DNA from: Siphonodentalium dalli
Lineage: Eukaryota; Mollusca; Scaphopoda; Gadilida; Siphonodentaliidae
Length of the DNA stretch: 64,000 nucleotides
Reading direction: 5' to 3'
NCBI GenBank assembly: GCA_032622095.1
Contig: CP136061.1
Location: forward strand, 39,745,797 to 39,809,796
Part shown: positions 10,053 to 19,592 of the stretch, piece by piece
Position numbering within the stretch: the stretch's first letter is position 1
Layout: each line of letters opens with the position of its first letter
Program-made: the position numbers and the translations under genes
Notes under the pieces: generated by a model
Told to the model about the DNA's origin: nothing
Databases searched by the model: none
What the model saw: the letters and a program-made list of their open reading frames with translations, nothing else

Positions 10053-10082
10053 CCCTTTATTATGTTGAGTCAGCTAACCAAT
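10053..10082 (-). promoter_or_regulatory. Putative promoter of the Bcl-2-like gene: TATA-like, AP-1 and CCAAT boxes
   Basis: Reading toward the ATG at 10038 on the minus strand: a CCAAT box in reverse (ATTGG, 10078-10082), a perfect AP-1 site TGACTCA (10066-10072), then ATAATAAAGG (about 10054-10063). All lie within 45 bp of the start codon, giving a compact promoter. An AP-1 site would suit stress or growth-signal control; this is inference. Confidence 0.45.
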
Positions 10083-10162
10083 CAAAATGCATGATATTAA
10101 CGTGTTCCGACATGTTTCATTTCTAATTTTAGATGTTAAATGTGCCGACATTGTTCTTTGTT

Positions 10163-10231
10163 GTTGTAAAAAAATTGGCGCGCGGCGGCAGTGAGGCCTG
10201 GGGGCCGCACGCGCGCCAATTTTTTTACAAC
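10163..10231. repeat. 22-bp-stem GC-rich hairpin at the inner end of the right TIR
   Basis: GTTGTAAAAAAATTGGCGCG at 10163 pairs perfectly with CGCGCCAATTTTTTTACAAC ending at 10231. The loop is GC-rich. It has no counterpart beside the left TIR, so it belongs to the unique centre. The stem contains the E2F-like core TTGGCGCG on both strands. Confidence 0.85.
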
Positions 10232-10291
10232 ACCTTACCCCCATAGTTTTCCGATGAATGGAAACAAGCCATATTTGTGACTAAATCCTTA

Positions 10292-10345
<54 letters not shown>
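10292..10345. repeat. GCC run, right TIR inner part
   Basis: About 17 GCC units, compared with about nine GGC units in the partner arm at 9104-9130. Confidence 0.95.
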
Positions 10346-10346
<1 letters not shown>

Positions 10347-10536
10347 GCGTGGCGTTGACATGCGCATTACGGCCGCCGCCGAAAACGACCAGATTTTAAT
10401 TGTATTGTTTCAAGTTGCACAGACACAATCATGTGCATATGTTTACTGATTCAAACTAACTGTACATCAGAGGAAGCAATTGTCCAGTCTGCCTTCAGCT
10501 GGATATATAGGACGTACCCACTGAACCTCAACATAA

Positions 10537-10749
10537 TTATTACGCAATTTGGAAAGAGAAGTAAGATATTTCGATAGATTCACGAGATGTCGATACAAAT
10601 GCTTATATATATACTCTCATATTGAATTCACTCATAATTGCATTGACATTTGGATAGGTAGGTTGTATTGTAGCCAATGTGATAAATTTGTATCCAGTAC
10701 AAACAACACTAAGAGACGTTGTGAACGACAGCCTGAACTAGTTAACTAG
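10537..10749 (+). other. Unassigned open frame in the right TIR
   Basis: Mirror of 8700-8912 with the same predicted residues. It is open from 10537, has no ATG codon, contains one C-x2-C pair, and ends 28 bp before the TATA box of the zinc-finger gene. Confidence 0.3.
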
Positions 10750-10776
10750 TCCACCACGTTTCCCTTGTTTCTGTTC

Positions 10777-10786
10777 TATATAAATA
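10777..10786 (+). promoter_or_regulatory. TATA box of the right zinc-finger gene
   Basis: TATATAAATA, 45 bp upstream of the ATG at 10831. It is conserved with the left arm. Confidence 0.55.
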
Positions 10787-10830
10787 TAGGTGCATAGAAG
10801 AACGCTCGATTTCACTGATTATATAGGAAA

Positions 10831-11226
10831 ATGAAGTATCAATGTGAAGAGTGCTTAAGTGTCTATGCTTGGCAAGATAGTTTGAAGCGTCATATCAAAG
10901 TTAAACACACGCCTTCAGAACAACAACAACAACAACAACAGTATCATCAGCCACAACAACAACAACAACACCAACAACACCAACAACAACAACAACAACA
11001 ACACCAACAACAACAACAGTATCATCAGCCACAACAACAACAACAACAACACCAACAACAACAACAACAACAACACCAACAACAACAACAGTATCATCAG
11101 CCACAACAACAACAACAACAACACCAACAACAACAACAACACCAACAACAACAACAACACCACCACCAACAACAACAACAACACCAACAACAACAACACC
11201 ACCAACAACAACAGTATCATCACTGA
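10831..11226 (+). CDS. C2H2 zinc-finger protein with poly-Gln/His tail (right TIR copy)
   Basis: 131 residues from ATG to TGA. One C2H2 finger lies at residues 4-26 (Cys5, Cys8, His21, His26; linker of 12; His-x4-His), followed by HTPSE and a tail of about 100 residues made of Gln runs broken by His, Pro and Tyr. It differs from the left copy (128 residues) only by a few Gln/His codons. The two genes point toward the element ends and away from the Bcl-2 gene. The poly-Gln tract is coded mainly by CAA, with CAC and CAG breaks. Expression is untested; the intact finger and TATA box argue it is more than a chance frame. Confidence 0.65.
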   Translation: MKYQCEECLSVYAWQDSLKRHIKVKHTPSEQQQQQQQYHQPQQQQQHQQHQQQQQQQHQQQQQYHQPQQQQQQHQQQQQQQHQQQQQYHQPQQQQQQHQQQQQHQQQQQHHHQQQQQHQQQQHHQQQQYHH

Positions 11227-11280
11227 CTAAATCCTTAACCGCCGCCGCCGCCAATTTCTTTGCATGCCATAGGATTATGT

Positions 11281-11360
11281 AGTTGCCGCCGCCGCCGCCG
11301 CCGGCGGCGCGGCGTTGACATGCGCATTACAGCCGCCGCCGCCGCCGCCGCCGCCGCCGC
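11281..11360. repeat. GCC runs, right TIR
   Basis: Two GCC runs around GCGTTGACATGCGCATTAC. They are shorter than the partner runs at 8051-8180. Confidence 0.95.
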
Positions 11361-11369
11361 GGGCGGCTG

Positions 11370-11452
11370 GTCGACTCGCATATATAAGAGAATGCATTGG
11401 CACAGGATAAAAAAAATCCCGACTTCCGACTGGATTTGATATAGCGGGTCAC
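11370..11452 (-). mobile_element. Captured half of the TGTGACCCGCC/hairpin MITE inside the right TIR
   Basis: Mirror of 7961-8043: GTCGACTCGCATATATAAG, then GCATTGGCAC, then TCCGACTGGATTTG to GCGGGTCAC. Confidence 0.85.
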
Positions 11453-11469
11453 ATTTATGACTAAATCCT

Positions 11470-11690
11470 GAATTTAGTTTAATTTTTGAAGTTTTTGTGA
11501 AATTTGTGAAATTTGTAAAGTTTTTGAAGTTTTTGAAGTTTTTCGAAATTTTTGAAATTTTTGAACTTTTTGAACTTTTTGAAGTTTTTGAAATTTTTGA
11601 ACTTTTTGAACTTTTTGAACTTTTTGAACTTTTTGAACTTTTTGACCTTTTTGAACTTTTTGACCTTTTTGAACTTTTTGGGAGTTTTCA
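11470..11690. repeat. 9-bp tandem repeat (TTTTTGAAC), right TIR
   Basis: Mirror of 7716-7935, a few units different in length. All long open frames through it are repeat artefacts. Confidence 0.95.
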
Positions 11691-12042
11691 ATGCGAGTGT
11701 CACTTTAACATTATCCCACAGTGTGCGCCATGTGTTACTTTAACATTCATCCATAGTGAGTGTCACTTTAATAATCATCCCCCGTGAGAGACTAGTATCC
11801 CTTTAATATTCAAGACTGAAGCTACCCCACCGAGATCATCACGTGATATACATGTAGATAATATACCATTCATATGGAGAAATCTGGATATAACCAGCGG
11901 GTCATGTCCGGACATGTCCAACCGGTACAAATAGACCGACGCGTGGGCGGAGAATATAGGTCAAACACCAACGGTAGTACTGCATATAGGTCGGATAGAG
12001 TTATCGTTCCTGATTTGCAACCAAACGGGCCCGGTATCATCA

Positions 12043-12048
12043 CATGAT
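12043..12048. other. Target site duplication CATGAT, right copy
   Basis: Directly follows the right terminus GGTATCATCA and equals 7347-7352. Confidence 0.85.
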
Positions 12049-12262
12049 TTAACCGCTCGAACTCCATGGTTTGATCACTTGAACTCCATGGTTTGACCGC
12101 TCGAACTCCCTGGTTTGGCCGCTCGAACTCCATTGTTTGACCGCTCGAAATCCATGGTTTGACCGCTCGAACTCCATGGTTTGACCGCTCGAACTCCATG
12201 GTTTGACTGCTCGAAATCCATGGTTCTACCGCTCGAAATCCATGGATTGACGTATCTTTTGA
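12049..12262. repeat. 22-23-bp satellite (right of the foldback element)
   Basis: About nine units of GACCGCTCGAACTCCATGGT in the same orientation as 7150-7346. It is therefore not part of the TIR. Confidence 0.95.
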
Positions 12263-12817
12263 TATCCTCGAGTTGGTCGGATTCCAAGGATTGTTCAACA
12301 ATATTTATTTGGCCCTATATGGCGGCCTAATTTACAGATGAAACCTTCAGTGTTACCAAACTGTTGTTTCATATATTATACAACGGTTTTATCTTTGAAA
12401 GGTAATATTACTTGTTGCATTTATTAATCAAATTAATTAGGTTTATAATAAGTTATTCCTAGGTTTCTGTTTATATAACGGTTTTATCTTTGAAAGGTAA
12501 TATTTACTTGTTGCATTTATTAATCAAAATAATTAAGTTCATTAGTTATTCCAAGGGACTGTGCCTAAATAGTGCATGAGATGTATATATAATAATCAAT
12601 TTATAAATATAATACAGTCCTAGAGTGAAGGTGAATTAAGAACATTATGTTGATGAAATATATATATTTTATTCTTTATTTGGGTCGAGTTGTCCTGTGT
12701 CGGTTTGTGCCGGGTCGATCGAGTTGGGTTGCACATGGGTCGGGTTTTCCCTGGGGCGGGTTGTCCTGGGTCAGTTTGTGTCGGTCGATAGTTGGGTTCT
12801 TCAGGAGTCTGGTGACT
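12263..12817. other. No gene; about 110-bp direct duplication and GGGTYG-rich stretch
   Basis: ACGGTTTTATCTTTGAAAGG and the following TTGCATTTATTAATCAA occur at about 12380 and 12478. The stretch 12683-12800 is made of degenerate GGGTCGNGTT pieces; a similar short piece is at 7066-7095. Confidence 0.7.
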
Positions 12818-13388
12818 CAAAGCGACTGCGCTTTATTGGCGTGACAATTATCCCCATATCGAGTCCACATCGCCTGGTCTATATCTGTTAATCGTAGCCT
12901 GGTTTGGACAACTCTCTTTTGTAATCTATGTCCATTGCTACTTCTGAGAGATATCTGTCACAATCTGGTCAAATTGCATAATATGCGTACTGCATTTCAA
13001 AATATTACTTGGATAATTGATTTAGCTCTGGATTATGAGGAGACGCTATATTCTCAGAAGACGCAATAATAATCCCTGAACTATATATTTGAGATTATTG
13101 ACAGCGCTTCAACTGTTAATTGTTCTTAGTAGTTTGTAATTTCATGACATTTTACTTGTAATTGCCACATCTTGGGGAATTGAGTTCTTTAACAGCATGC
13201 ACTCCCAAATATTCGCCGCACAAATTATGTGAGAAACGTTTGGAAGCCAGAGTACCAATTGTTTCTATCGTAATAATTGCAGTGACTCTGTAAACAGAAC
13301 ATAAATGATAACGGTAAAAACTAATTGTCTTTCGTATAATGCACGGACACGTTTTTAAATCTTCACACACACTGATTTCTCTTCGTTA

Positions 13389-13555
13389 TCTTCGGTCTGT
13401 CTCAATAGAACCATACAAATATGGATATCATTGGAACCGGCTCCTTGACCACATTGTGATAGTTACAGTTATGCCCTGTGCCAATGCATTATCTTATATA
13501 TGCGAGTCGACCATAGGTCGCCTCGCATATATAAGAGAATGCATTGGGGAAAGGG
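13389..13555. mobile_element. Deleted copy of the CCCTTTACCC hairpin MITE
   Basis: Starts inside the element at ATCTTCGGTCTGTCTC, keeps one 67-bp hairpin (13481-13547), then jumps to the end GGAAAGGG followed by TTAA. The first terminus, the AT spacer and the second hairpin are missing. Confidence 0.85.
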
Positions 13556-13734
13556 TTAAGAGCGAGGACAGCTCTAGATTTTGGTCTGCAGTTGAATTTT
13601 GTACGCGACTGCTGACTAAAAACATTGAACCGGGAAAAAACGAGACGATAAAACAATTATCGAAAAATATTAGAAACAAAAACACGTATTTTCAGCGCGA
13701 TATCGACGAGTTTGTTAGGAAATCTTCCGCGTAG
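13556..13734 (+). other. Unidentified open stretch after the MITE relic
   Basis: An open frame continues from the MITE to a TAG at 13732. The non-MITE part encodes about 60 residues with balanced composition (Arg, Lys, Glu, Phe) and no recognised domain. It may be an exon fragment or chance. Confidence 0.25.
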
Positions 13735-13880
13735 GTCGGTTGATGTCAGTTTTGAACTAGACTGTACCAACCGAGTTCGCACAATGCATTGAACCACTAT
13801 GTGTGCTGTTTCTGTAGCAGGAAATTAGATGGCAAGTTTTGATGATCTGCTATTGACCTTCAACAGATATGTTATTACCA

Positions 13881-14520
13881 GCTTTTGACATATTGATAGG
13901 GCATCCAAAAGCTCAAAAGGTTGCATATGTTAAAGTGCGGATATGGTTCCGTTTTACCATTATTATTAGGCCGAGGCTATTCTGCGTATACGCTAGAATT
14001 GCCCCGCTGGCTATTATACCGATTAGAATAGCCTTTCCGTTATTATTATTTATATGTGTATGTGCTTTGTAAATGCTCGTATATTTGCATTTTGTTGCAG
14101 GGCGTGTTTACTTAGATAGATGCTATGCTATGGTTGATCAGATGTACTGTTGTGCTGTTTCAATTATGTTGTGTGATTCCTATGAGGTTGCAGTTTACAT
14201 AAATCATGATCGTTGAATAAATTCGACGAATCCATGACGTATTTATAGTTGTCTATAGATCCTGCACACCAATCGAGAATTGATACAAATGAAGCCCAAA
14301 CCGCCCTGTACAAGATAAATGTAATGTCGAGACCTTATAGGACATTACATACAATGAACACACACCTATAACGCTTCCGTGTGAGCCAGGGGAAGAATAG
14401 GCATACCGCCCCATTGCGAGGGGTGAGAATCCCCTAATATGTCACCCTTTTTGCCGTGGGGTGCATCCCGTGAGGTGAGGTGTAGGATTCCTGGTGGTAC
14501 TTGTGCGGCCGTACCGCGTG
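13881..14520. other. No gene seen
   Basis: AT-rich sequence. Short frames have no recognisable domain. Confidence 0.5.
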
Positions 14521-15000
14521 ATGCATCAACAAAGCAGTAGGAGAGCAGTTTTGAGAACCAGTTATATATCCGATTCAAAAGAATCGGATATATTGGCTGA
14601 GTTGGCACCACAGAACATCGGGATTGTTTTACCCTGTGCCAATGCATTCTCTTATATATGCGAGTCGACCATAGGTCGCCTCGCATATATAAGAGAATGC
14701 ATTGGCCTAACAATATTTTATCAATATTAATAATTTTTTCTTGTATTCTTTAACAATTTTACAATTTCACCCATACAGAGCCCCAGACAAACATGAGCAG
14801 ACGACACTCTTCTATATGCTTCTATATATGTGTGGGGCTCCCTGCAGGGTGATCGGATATATTGGCTGAGTTGGCACCACAGAGTTTCTTATGTTCGCCC
14901 ATTGTGTAATGTAGCTGTATTACACAATGGGCGAACATAAGAAACTCGCATATATAAGAGAATGCATTGGCACAGGGTAAAACAAGTTCCTTTGCATAGT
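14521..15000. mobile_element. Rearranged relics of the TGTGACCCGCC hairpin MITE
   Basis: Contains a complete hairpin (14639-14705), the spacer block with GAGCCCCAGACAAACATGAG (14779) and GGGGCTCCCTGCAGGG, and a half hairpin (14945-14970). An unrelated 60-bp palindrome (14883-14945, arms TTCTTATGTTCGCCCATTGT) replaces the missing arm. The block ATATTGGCTGAGTTGGCACC occurs twice (14588 and 14858). Confidence 0.75.
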
Positions 15001-15029
15001 TATCTTTTGACTTTCGATCGATGCAAACA

Positions 15030-16512
15030 TCCGCCGGCATTGAACGTTGGATATATGAAGATAGATTTGTCTACATATGTTCAAAATCCCTGACGATGTT
15101 TTAAATGTCAGTGGTATTGTTATGGCCAGGAGCGTTGAAAAAGTAAAGATATCATGCGTGCACCATGTTCTGTTTCTGGCCATGATAATATGGATTGCAC
15201 TAAACCAAAAAAGTTTTCAAACTGTCAAGGTTCACATTCAAAATTCAATAGTGTAAGGCTTAGAAACATATATCATATTCCGATGCAAAGAAAAGAGTTG
15301 GTGCTGGACCATCAATTCAACCAGTCACATACTCGTTATAACAAAAAAGTTTGCTGATGCCAGCACTTTGACAGACAAGAGTCAGACCAACACAACTTGA
15401 TGTAACTGATATACCCCTTGTCTCAAAACCTGTATCACATGCCGTCTACTGAAGTCGCACCCGTTGCTTCCAAGCAATCCACTCAAGTTGACCCAGTTAC
15501 TACATAGACAGAACACAACGCGCATCTTAATCGAGACTCTTTTATCGAATGAGTTGCGGATGGCGCAAGGATATATTTCGCGAGAGAACTTTGCGTCGTC
15601 CGCAACGAGTTCTATAAAAGATTCGAGATTATGATGCAAGTTGTATTCTGTATTTATTCTACACCAAGTTAAATCCACGAATGTCACCTTCGTTGTTGCT
15701 ATAGCTACATTTATTGTGATTTAAGTCTGACACATAACCAGTAATTATGGGGGGATCATCAGAAGCGGATGACAGACGTAATGTACGTCATATTTCTTGG
15801 CGACAACGTCAACAAGAATATACACTAATATGTATTCAATGGCTGGGATTCCGCTGAATACATGTGACTCACGTCAATGGGTGTGGAATAAACAACACAT
15901 TCTATTCGCGTTGATGCTATTGATCCACAACAAAAATCGCCCGCTGCTTCAAAAACAGTGGTTCATATTTGAATGATGAAAATTTGACCAGATGCTTGAC
16001 GAGAAACGATTAACACTAAACGACACCAAACAGTATTTGTAATTTTAGGCTTTCGGTTGGGTGAAAGATGACATTCTTATGTCACACCCACCAATCGTCA
16101 GCTTGACGCGTTGATAAAGGTTCATGCTCGATTCAACAAATATGATAAATACCTTATCAATGGAAAATATTGTTAAAAACTACTCTACATATTTCGATGT
16201 GCAGCCTTGGTAATTTCGTGTTATTTATTTGCTATTGATTATGTACGTTTGTACTATTTGTATACGTTTTATAGTATGATTGCACACGAGTTAGTTTTTG
16301 AATTCATATTCCTGACTCCAAGTGGAAACATTTCCTCTTGGGTACTTTTATTTTTTTTTACATAGCTCAATGTTTTAAGCCAACGCATCTGATTTAACTA
16401 CACAGTTGCTTCGCTACGCTCTTTTTCTTTTATTCCTGAATCTATCCTTGGTCGTGATATGGCCTTGTGGCTAAAACGATATTAAACCCTCAATCAATCA
16501 ATCAATCAATCC
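15030..16512 (+). mobile_element. Decayed non-LTR retrotransposon with ORF1 zinc-knuckle region and AATC tail
   Basis: Around 15050-15250 the translation shows a zinc-knuckle-like region (CSVSGHDNMDC, then NCQGSH) typical of LINE ORF1/gag proteins. Many stops and frame changes follow. The 3' end reads ATATGGCCTTGTGGCTAAAA, then CGATATTAAACCC and AATC repeats (16488-16512), a common non-LTR/SINE tail style. The element is dead. It is not clear whether 15.0-15.7 kb and the tail belong to one insertion. Confidence 0.55.
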
Positions 16513-17592
16513 ACATTTGCGTGAGTTTTTCGACATATATTAGGGAAATAATTATACTCGTCCGAGAATTTATGACGTAACACATACACCCCACGCCACC
16601 ACCTGATTGAGGAGTCATACACATAGATCATATAAATATTCATATCATAAGACCTGGCCAGAATATCAGACTCGGTTTCCACATGGGAACCTCGCATGTT
16701 TCTCCCAGCCATGGCTATCGCACAATGAAGTCGGCTCCCATATGTGGTCATGGGAAATGACCATAACAGCGGGACCAATCCCGATGTGTATTAGCAACCA
16801 CCTCATTATATATTCACCCAAATAGTATATAAGTAAGTACAATTCCCAAAGATATCATGCTCGTCCGGATTAACAGCCGAGCCTCTAATCTATATACAGA
16901 GGCTTGACTACTCTGATACTAGGGTAATCGGTCTGTCACATTGCTATACACCACTTGTATATTGTGCAGGTCTATGTGTTCACTTACCTCCAAACAAAAC
17001 ACTTGTAATTACTACTCGTATTTTACTGATTGTATGCGACTAAATATAGTAAAACAAAATCGTAAAACAAAAAATTTTGTGTTATTAAAATAAAAGCCCG
17101 ACGGAAATAGTTCGATTGGCAACGTTTATCTCAAAATGTGATAGAAAATATAGGACGAACATAACCCTAGTGCGACATCTCTAACACAAATCCGTTTGTT
17201 GGGATTAATTAACCCTAAGAAAACCCAATCCGCCGATAATAAATTCGCTCTTCGCACGGCGAGCCATGTGATATATGGAGACCTACAACTGATTGAGGGG
17301 ATACTTTCATTTCATATACTCTGATCGCGGCATATATAAAATTTGGAACGAGCCATGACAAGTTTTGAGAATATAAACGATGCCGTTTTAATTCAACACG
17401 TGATCCATTCGAGCGTAAACGACCGGGACAATGTGGAGGCACGAATAGCAGCAATAGTGATCACGGAATGTCATTACTACTTCCGGTTCCAATGTCATGC
17501 TGTGACTAAGTAATTAAGATAACCTTCAGAATGGAGGAATCGTTAACAAGAAAACCATTGGAACTTGTCACAAATTAGTCTGTCTAGACGCA
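16513..17592. other. No gene seen
   Basis: AT-rich sequence without recognisable coding or repeat structure at the scale I could inspect. Confidence 0.5.
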
Positions 17593-17596
17593 TTAA

Positions 17597-17990
17597 CCCT
17601 TTACCCAACAAACCGGCCAAAACCGGCCAAATAAAGCTTCAACAGCCTAAAATATCTTCGGTCTGTCTCAATAAAACCATACAAATATGGATATCATTGG
17701 AACCGGCTCATTAACCACATTGTGATAGTTACAGTTATGCCCTGTGCCAATGCATTCTCTTATATATGCGAGTCGACCATAGGTCGCCTCGCATATATAA
17801 GAGAATGCATTGGCCTAAAAAAAATAATCTTTTTTTAACACTTTTTACCATTGTTCTTACATTCTTTAACAATTTTATAATTTTTAATGTGTTAAGCCAA
17901 TGCATTCTCTTATATATGCGAGGCGACCTATGGTCGACTCGCATATATAAGAGAATGCATTGGCACAGGGCCCTTCTGTTGGGTAAAGGG
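17597..17990 (-). mobile_element. piggyBac-like hairpin MITE, 394 bp, TTAA target duplication
   Basis: TTAA flanks at 17593-17596 and 17991-17994. Termini CCCTTTACCCAACA and TGTTGGGTAAAGGG. Two internal palindromes at 17747-17813 and 17897-17963 are separated by an AT-rich spacer. TTAA plus CCC termini are the hallmark of piggyBac-type mobilisation. No transposase. Confidence 0.9.
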
Positions 17991-17994
17991 TTAA

Positions 17995-18201
17995 GGAAAG
18001 TTGCGGTAGGCTTTGGTCGTCGTCGTTGCCATTGTGAAGTTTAAATAGATACGTTTTAAGTTCTGATTTGAAAGATTCCAAAGTAGCAAAATTCCTAAGT
18101 GTAAGCAGGAGTGAATTCCAAAGATTTGGGCCGTAGCATTCAAAAGATCTATGTCCCGTTAACGCCGGATATATATGCGCAGCTGGTTGTAAAACAAACA
18201 A
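17995..18201 (-). pseudogene. LINE RT C-terminal fragment
   Basis: On the minus strand the frame contains ALTGHRSFECYGPNLWNSL followed by a run resembling FKSELKTYLF. This is the conserved end of CR1/L2/Rex-like reverse transcriptase ORFs (pattern G.R.F....P.LWNSLP then FK..LK..LF). The 3' side fuses into the adjacent MITE. Fragment only. Confidence 0.75.
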
Positions 18202-18590
18202 TGTTATTGTCGCGTCTGCCGTGCCGTAGTGAGTCTATCAACGAACAAAATTATAACCAATATAGCAATCGCCTTGCCATGAAATAGTCGCTGTCCGATG
18301 AAGAGCTCTTGTCGTGAGAGACGAAAACATCCGATCGATCGCTCTTTTGATCCGTAAATAGTCGACAGAGATATAAGTGTTTAAGCCAATTATGTCTTTT
18401 CTAAAATAGAAACGGTCGGATGGTTTGTAAGTTAATTAACTCTTATTGAATAAATGCCGACTCAGAGAGAATAACAAATTAATCTGTGTTGATTGAATCA
18501 GCGTGCGGGGGAGTGATGTTATTACCTGAGTCTAAGTGGGCATAACAGAGCAGCTCAGCTTACACAGAGCCTATATTTGTTAAGGACATA
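18202..18590. other. No gene seen
   Basis: Possibly further 5' decayed LINE sequence on the minus strand, but no motif is clear. Confidence 0.4.
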
Positions 18591-18681
18591 TGTGACCCGC
18601 CATATCAAATCCAGTCGTAAGTCGGGATTTTTGTTACCCTGTGCCAATGCATTCTCTTATATATGCGAGTCGACCATAGGT
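18591..18681 (+). mobile_element. Left-end fragment of the TGTGACCCGCC hairpin MITE
   Basis: Starts TGTGACCCGCCATATCAAAT after TA and stops in the middle of the first hairpin (18644-18681). Confidence 0.85.
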
Positions 18682-18782
18682 AATGCCTTACTTTGTGTAC
18701 TGTGTACCGTAATGCCTTATTTTTCAAACACCAAGGGCCGTATTCACCAAGTGGGTTTATTTTATAAACCAGGTAGTTTATA

Positions 18783-19027
18783 TGTGACCCGCCATATCAA
18801 ATCCAGTCGTAAGTCGGGATTTTTTTTACCCTGTGCCAATGCATTCTCTTATATATGCGAGTCGACCATAGGTCGCCTCGCATATATAAGAGAATGCATT
18901 GGCCTAACAATTTTTTATAATTTTTTTTAATAAATGTTTCTTACAATTTTTAGGACATAAAATAAAAAACATCCATTACCCTGCAGGGAGCCCCACACAT
19001 ATATAGAAGCGTATAGAAGAGTGTCAT
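18783..19027 (+). mobile_element. Truncated TGTGACCCGCC hairpin MITE
   Basis: Left terminus, full first hairpin (18836-18902), AT spacer and the CCCTGCAGGGAGCCCCACAC block. It stops before the second hairpin. Confidence 0.85.
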
Positions 19028-19592
19028 AGCTCATATTATATACATGCAGTATAAATTTTTTTTAAGTTGTATCACCTTGCCCCATTGAATGGCATAAAAT
19101 GTCAATAATGAGCTACTATATATGAGTAGTTTCCGTCTCAATCTTATTGAATGGATATCAATGGCTGAAAAATGAAAATAGGACCACAGGAAGTCTATAT
19201 AGTCTATATAAGGACAGGGTGGGTATTTAAAGATCAAGCGTGTAGACAATACTCCACGACAAAGAACATACGGTTACATACCGCGTCACTGCTCGCGTCA
19301 ACGGAAACAATTAAAACATGATGATGATTTATTCTCACAATTCGCATGAACATAGAGAAGTACAGAGAAAGAAGTATTTACAAAAGAAAATAATATATAT
19401 ATACATTATATACATGTATCCGGTGCTATGGGACATCTATATCCTAATATGTGAATATACTAATGTATGTTGTTGTCGTGTTTCATTTGGCTCTGTGGTA
19501 TGAATTTGTCCTGTACTCTTTTTAACGGTAAATAGTCGGTAATATAACATAGTATGATGACATAGTGTGTTTGTCATAGCTAATTATTTTAC
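19028..19592. other. No gene seen
   Basis: AT-rich. The block GGACCACAGGAAGTCTATAT near 19180 has a relative near 25270, so it is a dispersed repeat. Confidence 0.5.

Larger units (their letters stand above)
7353..12042. mobile_element. 4.69-kb foldback transposon carrying a Bcl-2-like gene and two C2H2 zinc-finger genes
   Basis: The element has TIRs at 7353-9192 and 10231-12042, and a unique centre at 9193-10230. Termini are TGATGATACCGGGCCCG and its reverse complement, flanked by CATGAT on both sides. The long TIRs are built of internal short tandem repeats (a 9-bp A-rich repeat, CGG/GCC runs, CAA runs). That is the architecture of Foldback/TU-type elements. The 6-bp duplication would also suit Polinton-like integration. 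The centre encodes a Bcl-2 homologue; each TIR encodes a C2H2/poly-Gln protein. No transposase, integrase or polymerase is present, so mobilisation must be in trans. The superfamily is unassigned. Confidence 0.9.
10231..12042. repeat. Right terminal inverted repeat, 1812 bp
   Basis: Reverse complement of 7353-9192. It begins CACCTTACCCCCATAG at the inner edge and ends GGGCCCGGTATCATCA. Net length is 28 bp shorter than the left arm because trinucleotide and 9-bp repeat counts differ. Confidence 0.95.
12818..13880 (+). repeat. Diverged duplicate of 5636-6050 with internal insertions
   Basis: Shares GTCTATATCTGTTAATCG, TGGTTTGGACAACTCTC and TGTGTGCTGTTT blocks with the left copy. About 600 bp here (roughly 13140-13740) has no partner in the left copy and includes a MITE relic. 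Confidence 0.65.

Noticed and set aside
7353-12042. Integrated virus genome or Polinton
   Set aside because: The 6-bp duplication and Bcl-2 cargo are suggestive, but no polymerase, integrase, ATPase or capsid gene is present.
12683-12800. Telomere-like repeat (GGGTYG words)
   Set aside because: Not a regular array; words are irregular and do not match a known animal telomere unit.
13339-13734. 131-codon gene
   Set aside because: The first half is MITE sequence (terminal block and hairpin). Only the last 60 codons are unexplained.
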